A DNA stretch of 64,000 nucleotides from Acidobacteriota bacterium (GTDB lineage Bacteria > Acidobacteriota > Thermoanaerobaculia > UBA5066). The first letter of the stretch is position 1, and every line of letters starts with the position of its first letter. The notes below the pieces were generated by a model, which was given only the letters and a program-made list of their open reading frames with translations, did no database searches and was not told the origin of the DNA. Below, in pieces: positions 59,582-64,000 of the stretch. The DNA is taken from positions 62,001-126,000 of the forward strand of contig JADJVE010000010.1 of assembly GCA_016716715.1 (NCBI GenBank), in the 5' to 3' direction. The position numbers and the translations under genes are program-made.

Positions 59582-60370
59582 ATGCCTTCCTCGACGGGCG
59601 GACCCGGCGGGTTTTTCCGCCGCATCGCCTACCGCGTGTACTTCGTTCTCGCCTGCGCGGTCGGCGGCATCTCGTTCATCCTGCTCGCGGCGGCCGCCCT
59701 CCTCCATTACGCGTTCTTCCGCGACGGCGAGAAGGCCGCGCTCGTGTGGATCCGGGGCTTCGGCTTCGTGATGACGCGCTTCCTCTTCTGGAAGGTGGCC
59801 GTCGAGAACTTCGACACGCTCCTCGCCACGCGGCCCGCGGTCGTCGTCGGGAACCACCAGTCCAATCTGGACATCGCGACGTGGTCGACGTTTTTCCCCG
59901 ACAAGGCCGTCGCCGTCGGGAAGAAGGAGATCCTCAAGATTCCCGTCTTCGGGATGCTCTGGAAGGTCTCGAAGCACATTCTGATCGACCGGTCGAACGC
60001 CATTGCAGCGCGCGACTCGCTGAGGGCCGCGGCCGAGCGCGTCCGGACCGAGAGCCTCAGCGTCTGGGTGCTGCCCGAGGGCCACCGCAACACGAAGCCC
60101 GAGATGCTGCCCTTCAAGAAGGGCGCGTTCCACCTCGCGATCGCCGCGCAGGTGCCCGTGGTCCCGTTCGCGACGTCGCCGATGTGGACCGTCCTCGACG
60201 CGCACCGCTGGATGGTGCGCCCCGGGACCGTGCGCGTGCGCTTCCTGCCGCCGATCCCGACCGCCGGGATGACGGACGACGACGTCGAGCGCCTCAGCCT
60301 CGCCGCGCGCGCGGCGATCGAGGGGGCGCGCCAGGACTTCCTGAAGACGGCGGGCCCGCGGATCGGCTAG
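59582..60370 (+). CDS. plsC: 1-acyl-sn-glycerol-3-phosphate acyltransferase
   Basis: A 262-residue acyltransferase that acylates lysophosphatidate to phosphatidate in phospholipid synthesis. One N-terminal membrane segment (about 22-45) precedes the HX4D motif NHQSNLD (His92, Asp97), then block II-like GKKEILKIPVFG and WVLPEGHRN (block III, Glu166, Gly167; usually EGTR, here His168 in place of Thr). The end overlaps the DUF6526-like stop by 4 bp, tail to tail. Confidence 0.88.
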   Translation: MPSSTGGPGGFFRRIAYRVYFVLACAVGGISFILLAAAALLHYAFFRDGEKAALVWIRGFGFVMTRFLFWKVAVENFDTLLATRPAVVVGNHQSNLDIATWSTFFPDKAVAVGKKEILKIPVFGMLWKVSKHILIDRSNAIAARDSLRAAAERVRTESLSVWVLPEGHRNTKPEMLPFKKGAFHLAIAAQVPVVPFATSPMWTVLDAHRWMVRPGTVRVRFLPPIPTAGMTDDDVERLSLAARAAIEGARQDFLKTAGPRIG

Positions 60371-60804
60371 ACCCGGAACGTATCCGGCCGCCAGCTCTGG
60401 ATCCGCTTCTTGATCGCCTCGCCCGTGAGGTTCTCGTCGAGCGCGACCTCAACGAGGCCCGCGAGCTCGGTGTCGGGCGCGAAGCGCAGGCCGATGAGCT
60501 GGTCCTCCGTGAGCGAGAGGCTCCGGGCCCGCAGCGGATCCTCGAGGACCGCCGCGAGGCGCTGGCGCTCCTCGAGCCGGATGACGCGGTCCTGGGCCCT
60601 GAGCGCGAACGACCGCGCCTTCCACGCGACGACGATGAGAGCCGCCGAGACGAAGATCCCCCAGATCGTCCACGCGGACGGCGCCTTGATCGCGAGCCAG
60701 AGGTGGACGAAGAAGGCGATCACGAGAACCGGGGCCGCGAAGAAGTGGTACCAGGGGTCCCAACGGCGGTGGGTCTTGTAGTCCTGCGTGGGCGTTTCGG
60801 CCAT
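60367..60804 (-). CDS. DUF6526-family membrane protein
   Basis: A 145-residue protein with two membrane helices near the N-terminus (FFAAPVLVIAFFVHLWLA and WTIWGIFVSAALIVVAW), then a soluble helical part with basic-rich ALRAQDRVIRLEERQRL. The N-terminal YKTHRRWDPWYHFF matches DUF6526. Function unknown. AGAGGA precedes the ATG at 60804, and the 107-bp gap to the YceI gene holds both promoters. Confidence 0.75.
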   Translation of the reverse strand: MAETPTQDYKTHRRWDPWYHFFAAPVLVIAFFVHLWLAIKAPSAWTIWGIFVSAALIVVAWKARSFALRAQDRVIRLEERQRLAAVLEDPLRARSLSLTEDQLIGLRFAPDTELAGLVEVALDENLTGEAIKKRIQSWRPDTFRV

Positions 60805-60853
60805 TTTGTTCCTCTCCGTGAAATCCGTCCCCGCTCTGGATACGGACTCTCGA

Positions 60854-60859
60854 TAGACT
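60854..60859 (+). promoter_or_regulatory. -10 element (TAGACT) of the YceI gene
   Basis: TAGACT is followed by a 52-bp leader with a small GC hairpin (GGGGC/GCCCC at about 60874-60886) and AAAAGGAG before the ATG at 60912. Confidence 0.45.
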
Positions 60860-60911
60860 CAAGGGCCCCCCGGGGCTCCGCCCCACTCTATCCAAAAGGA
60901 GACTCCCCCGC

Positions 60912-61604
60912 ATGTTCCGACCCCGCGCCCTCGCGCCGCTGGCGCTCGCCCTCGTCTTCGCGGCCTCGTCTGCCCGCGCCGACAAGGAGACGTTCCTCCT
61001 CGACAAGAACCACACCCAGATCGGATTCAAGGTCCGCCACTTCGTCACGAAAGTCCCCGGCAAGTTCGCGAAGTTCGAGGGGACCCTCGTCCTGGATCGC
61101 GCGAAGCCCGAGGAGAGCTCCGTCGACCTCAAGATCGACGCGACGAGCATCGACACGGGCGTCCCGAACCGCGACAAGCACCTCAACTCGGCGGATTTCT
61201 TCGACACCGCGAAGTTCCCCGAGATCACGTTCAAGTCCACGAAGATCGCCGCGAAGGGCAAGGACGCGTACGAGGTCACGGGCGACCTCACGATGCGCGG
61301 CGTGACGAAGCCCGTCACGCTGGCCGTGACCGCGAACGGCTTCGCGAACGACGGCCGCGGCGGCCAGAAGACCGGCTTCGACGTGACCGGCAAGCTCAAC
61401 CGCAAGGATTTCGGCGTGAGCTGGAACGCGACCGTCGACCAGACCACGATGCTCTCGGACGACGTGGACCTCGAGATCACCGTCGAGGCGAACAAGCCCG
61501 CCCCGAAGCCAGCGACCCCGCCCCGGCCGCCCCGGCCACGAAGTGACCCATTCCCCGCTTTGTGCGGGGGCTGCAAGAGCTTAGGATTCAGTCGCCCGGC
61601 TTGA
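60912..61604 (+). CDS. Secreted YceI-family lipid-binding protein, likely frameshifted at the 3' end
   Basis: YceI/lipocalin-like protein: signal peptide (to ARAD), then the domain (KNHTQIGFKVRHFVTKVPGK, NRDKHLNSADFFDTAKFPEI, FGVSWNATVD), an eight-strand barrel that binds isoprenoid-type lipids. The frame as given runs to 230 residues, but its last 37 (Pro/Arg-rich, then CGGCKSLGFSRPA) read through the hairpin at 61553 into that at 61592. If one base is missing in the GC run near 61521-61540, the protein would end ATPAPAAPATK at the TGA at 61544-61546. I consider the shorter protein more likely. Confidence 0.88.
   Translation: MFRPRALAPLALALVFAASSARADKETFLLDKNHTQIGFKVRHFVTKVPGKFAKFEGTLVLDRAKPEESSVDLKIDATSIDTGVPNRDKHLNSADFFDTAKFPEITFKSTKIAAKGKDAYEVTGDLTMRGVTKPVTLAVTANGFANDGRGGQKTGFDVTGKLNRKDFGVSWNATVDQTTMLSDDVDLEITVEANKPAPKPATPPRPPRPRSDPFPALCGGCKSLGFSRPA
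61553..61569 (+). terminator. Hairpin after the YceI gene
   Basis: CCCCGC-TTTGT-GCGGGG, a 6-bp stem and 5-nt loop just after the probable true stop of YceI. No T-run follows, so termination would be weak or Rho-assisted. Confidence 0.4.
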
Positions 61605-61614
61605 CGCCGGGCGA
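61592..61614 (+). terminator. Second hairpin before the desaturase gene
   Basis: TCGCCCGGC-TTGAC-GCCGGGCGA, a 9-bp perfect stem, followed by TTCTCC. It is probably the main terminator of the YceI transcript. It lies 24 bp before the desaturase ATG and could also act in its leader. Confidence 0.55.
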
Positions 61615-61637
61615 TTCTCCTTCGAAGGAATCCTCCG

Positions 61638-62813
61638 ATGTCCGAAACGACCACTTCCGCCCTTTTGCCCGCGCGGAGCCACCGCGTCCGCCCCGTCGCG
61701 GTCTTCGGCTTCGCCCTCGTCCACGTCGCCGCGGTCGCCGGCGTCGTGGCCCTCGGCTTCTCGTGGAAGGGCGTCGCCCTCGCGGTCGCCTCGTACTACC
61801 TGCGCATGTTCGCGATCACGGCGGGCTTCCACCGCTACTTCTCCCACAAGGCCTTCAAGCTCTCGCGCGTTCCGCAGTTCCTCCTCGCGCTGCTCGGCCA
61901 GACGTCCGCGCAGAAGGGCGTCCTGTGGTGGGCGTCCAACCACCGGCACCACCACAAGTACTCGGACACGCCCGAGGACATCCACAGCCCGAAGCAGGAC
62001 GGCTTCTGGTGGAGCCACATCGGCTGGATCCTCTCGGGCAGGTACGACGAGACGGATTTCTCCCGAATTCCCGACCTCGCGAAGTTCCCCGAGCTCGTCT
62101 GGCTGGACCGCAACCAGTACGCCGCGACGATGCTCTACGGGATCCTCACGTTCGTCTGCTTCGGCTGGACCGGCCTCGTGTGGGCCTACTTCGTGTCGAC
62201 CGTGTTCCTCTGGCACGGCACGTTCACGATCAACTCCCTCATGCACGTGATCGGGCGCCGCGTGTTCCCGACGACGGACACGAGCCGCAACAGCATGTTC
62301 TTCGCCCTCGTGACGATGGGCGAGGGCTGGCACAACAACCACCACTTCTACCCGAGCTCGGCCGCGCAGGGCTTCCGCTGGTGGCAGCTGGACGCGAGCT
62401 TCTATCTCCTCTGGCTGGGCGAAAAGCTCGGCGTCGTGAAGAACCTGCGCCGCGCGCCGACGGCCGCCGTCATCGCGCGCCTGACGTCCGGCGCGGGCGC
62501 CGTCGCCTCGCCGGCGCACCTCGCGTCCGACGCCGCGGACGCCCTTGCCGCGCGGTGGGAGGAGATCCGCTCGGCGGCCAGCGTCGCGGCCCACGCGGCG
62601 CTCGTCGAGCTCGAGGCCGCGCGCCTCAGGGCCTCGGCCCGCCTCGAGACGCTCCAGGAGGACTACGCCGCCGCCCGCGCCCGCGCCGGCGTGGCCGCGG
62701 AGTCGAAGCTCGAGGAGCTCCGCACCGAGATCGAACGCACGCGGCGCGAGCTGCACGAAACGCTCCAGCGGCTCGTCGAGCAGGCGGAAGGGCTGGGCCT
62801 CGCGCCCGCCTGA
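61638..62813 (+). CDS. Acyl-CoA desaturase with C-terminal helical extension
   Basis: A 391-residue membrane di-iron desaturase that introduces a double bond (Delta-9 type) into fatty acyl chains. All three histidine boxes are present: HRYFSH (65-70), HRHHH (102-106) and HNNHH (232-236). Four membrane helices fit the family. The catalytic part ends near 275. About 110 further residues form a long Ala/Glu/Arg-rich coiled-coil-like extension (LEELRTEIERTRRELHETLQ) not usual in the family. AAGGA precedes the ATG. The next gene follows by 8 bp. Confidence 0.9.
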   Translation: MSETTTSALLPARSHRVRPVAVFGFALVHVAAVAGVVALGFSWKGVALAVASYYLRMFAITAGFHRYFSHKAFKLSRVPQFLLALLGQTSAQKGVLWWASNHRHHHKYSDTPEDIHSPKQDGFWWSHIGWILSGRYDETDFSRIPDLAKFPELVWLDRNQYAATMLYGILTFVCFGWTGLVWAYFVSTVFLWHGTFTINSLMHVIGRRVFPTTDTSRNSMFFALVTMGEGWHNNHHFYPSSAAQGFRWWQLDASFYLLWLGEKLGVVKNLRRAPTAAVIARLTSGAGAVASPAHLASDAADALAARWEEIRSAASVAAHAALVELEAARLRASARLETLQEDYAAARARAGVAAESKLEELRTEIERTRRELHETLQRLVEQAEGLGLAPA

Positions 62814-62821
62814 GGAGACCC

Positions 62822-64000
62822 ATGGCAGACCTCTACGCCCAGCACCTCGCCCGCCTCGCCGCCTCCACCTCGCGGGCCCTCGAGGAGACGGGCTTCGACC
62901 GGATGGTCGTCCACTCGGGCGTGCCGTTCACGTACTTCGCCGACGACAACGACGCGCCCTTCCACCCGACGCCCACGTTCGCGCACTGGGCGCCCGTCGA
63001 GGGCCCGTACCATCTCCTCGACGTCGTGCCCGGGAAGAAGCCGCGCCTCGTGCGCGTGCAGCCGCGCGACTACTGGTACGCGCCACCCGCGCCCGCGCCC
63101 GCCTTCGTGGCTCGGGAGTTCGACGTCGTCGACGTCGCGACTTCCGAGGCCGGGTGGAAGGCCGTCGGAAACGGCTTCGCGCGAACGGCCTTCGTCGGCG
63201 GCGCCGTGGACGAGGCGGCCGCGCACGGCTTCCGACCCCAGAACGTGAACCCGAAGGGGCTCGTCGCGCGGCTGGACTGGGAGCGCTCGTACAAGTCCGA
63301 CTGGGAGGCCGAGCAGGTCGCCGTCGCGAACGCGAAGGCGGCGCACGGCTACCGCGCCATCGAGAAGGCGTTCCGCGCGGGCGCCTCCGAGATGGAGCTG
63401 CACCACGCGTACCTCACGGCGATCGGCGACGTGGAGGAGGCCCTCCCGTACACGTCGATCGTCGCGCTCGACGACCGCTCCGCGACGCTCCACTACCACG
63501 GCAAGCGCGGAAAGCTGCCCTCTCCGTCGAAGGTGCTCCTCGTGGACGCGGGCGCCACCGTGAACGGTTATGCGTCCGACATCACGCGCACGTTCGTCCG
63601 GGAGGGCGTCGAGCCCGTCTTCGCGCGCCTCCTCGACGGCATGAAGGCGCTGCAGGCGAAGCTCTGCCTCGAGGGGCGGCCGGGCCTCCACTACCGCGAC
63701 TTCCACCTCCGGGCGCAGAAGTACGTCGCGGACCTCCTTCGAGAGGTCGGGGTCCTGAACGTCTCGTCCGACGAGGCCGTCACGACGCGCCTGACGTTCC
63801 CGTTCTTCCCGCACGGTCTCGGCCATTTCCTCGGCCTGCAGGTCCACGACGTCGCCGGGCGCCAGGCCGACCGCACGGGCACGCCCGCGCCGCCGCCGGC
63901 CGACCACCCGGCGCTCCGCACCGTCCGGCCGATCGAAGAACGCATGCTCTTCACGGTCGAGCCCGGGCTCTACTTCATCCCGATGCTCCTCGGTCCCCTA
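62822..64000 (+). CDS. pepQ: Xaa-Pro dipeptidase, N-terminal 393 codons (runs off window)
   Basis: This M24-family prolidase hydrolyses Xaa-Pro dipeptides in the cytoplasm. It has an N-terminal creatinase-like domain (about 1-160) and a pita-bread catalytic domain. Metal ligands seen are Asp pairs in LLVDAGATVNGYASDITRTF, His in HGLGHFLGLQVHD and Glu in TVEPGLYF; the last ligand lies beyond the window. It matches PepQ of gamma-proteobacteria more than PepP in layout. GGAG precedes the ATG. It is probably cotranscribed with the desaturase. Confidence 0.92.
   Translation, partial: MADLYAQHLARLAASTSRALEETGFDRMVVHSGVPFTYFADDNDAPFHPTPTFAHWAPVEGPYHLLDVVPGKKPRLVRVQPRDYWYAPPAPAPAFVAREFDVVDVATSEAGWKAVGNGFARTAFVGGAVDEAAAHGFRPQNVNPKGLVARLDWERSYKSDWEAEQVAVANAKAAHGYRAIEKAFRAGASEMELHHAYLTAIGDVEEALPYTSIVALDDRSATLHYHGKRGKLPSPSKVLLVDAGATVNGYASDITRTFVREGVEPVFARLLDGMKALQAKLCLEGRPGLHYRDFHLRAQKYVADLLREVGVLNVSSDEAVTTRLTFPFFPHGLGHFLGLQVHDVAGRQADRTGTPAPPPADHPALRTVRPIEERMLFTVEPGLYFIPMLLGPL

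Overview
The window is very GC-rich bacterial chromosome with tightly packed genes, many 4-bp start/stop overlaps, and no rRNA, tRNA, phage, insertion sequence or CRISPR array that I could recognise. The gene content fits Acidobacteriota, perhaps a Thermoanaerobaculia- or Holophagae-like lineage: a tricorn-type S41 protease, PIG-L deacetylase, DUF2911 and DUF4136 proteins, paired secreted amidohydrolases and amidases, a GloVer/NHL-repeat secreted giant, bacilliredoxin, and succinate dehydrogenase with a single fused membrane subunit. This assignment is inferred from gene content; no marker gene is present.

Layout. 1-2.3 kb: 5' half of glutamate synthase (gltB, minus). 2.6-10.8 kb: a plus-strand run with a Tat-exported amidase, an M61-like protein that has lost its catalytic Glu, a DUF4136 lipoprotein, a secreted hypothetical, then a tightly overlapping set of a PpiC-like protein, three HupE/UreJ-family membrane proteins and a DUF4239-like protein. 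10.8-19.9 kb: methyltransferase, GT-C membrane protein, MFS transporter with an apparent AUC start, PIG-L deacetylase, DUF2911, DinB, CPBP protease, zinc ribbon. 19.9-29.9 kb: two amidohydrolases, GNAT, a second GT-C protein, a second Tat amidase, a TonB receptor behind a palindromic operator, and a bacilliredoxin. 29.9-39.0 kb: tricorn-like protease, alpha/beta hydrolase, and a minus-strand operon (TMTC-like protein, HExxH secreted protein, HEAT-like protein, ankyrin protein). 39.0-45.3 kb: a 1889-residue secreted repeat protein and a small secreted protein. 45.3-49.7 kb: the mdh-sdhC-sdhA-sdhB operon, closed by a strong UUCG hairpin. 49.8-64 kb: four-helix proteins, M28 peptidase, spermidine-synthase-like membrane protein, HerA-type ATPase, thioesterase, ArfB and SUI1 (divergent), histidine phosphatase, BaiN-type flavoprotein, acyltransferase, YceI, fatty-acid desaturase, and the start of PepQ.

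Two genome-level signals stand out. (1) A dispersed, purine-rich repeat with core TTCTTAGAAGGT occurs about 11 times, inside and between genes. Eight copies form four inward-facing pairs, three of them with core centres 116-124 bp apart. In the SUI1 gene it overlies conserved codons without any obvious insertion. I do not recognise it. (2) About 15 genes have a TANNNT-type -10 hexamer ending 5-8 bp before the start codon, the arrangement expected of leaderless transcripts. Three divergent gene pairs are separated by only 17-34 bp, and two of those pairs appear to share a near-symmetric -10.
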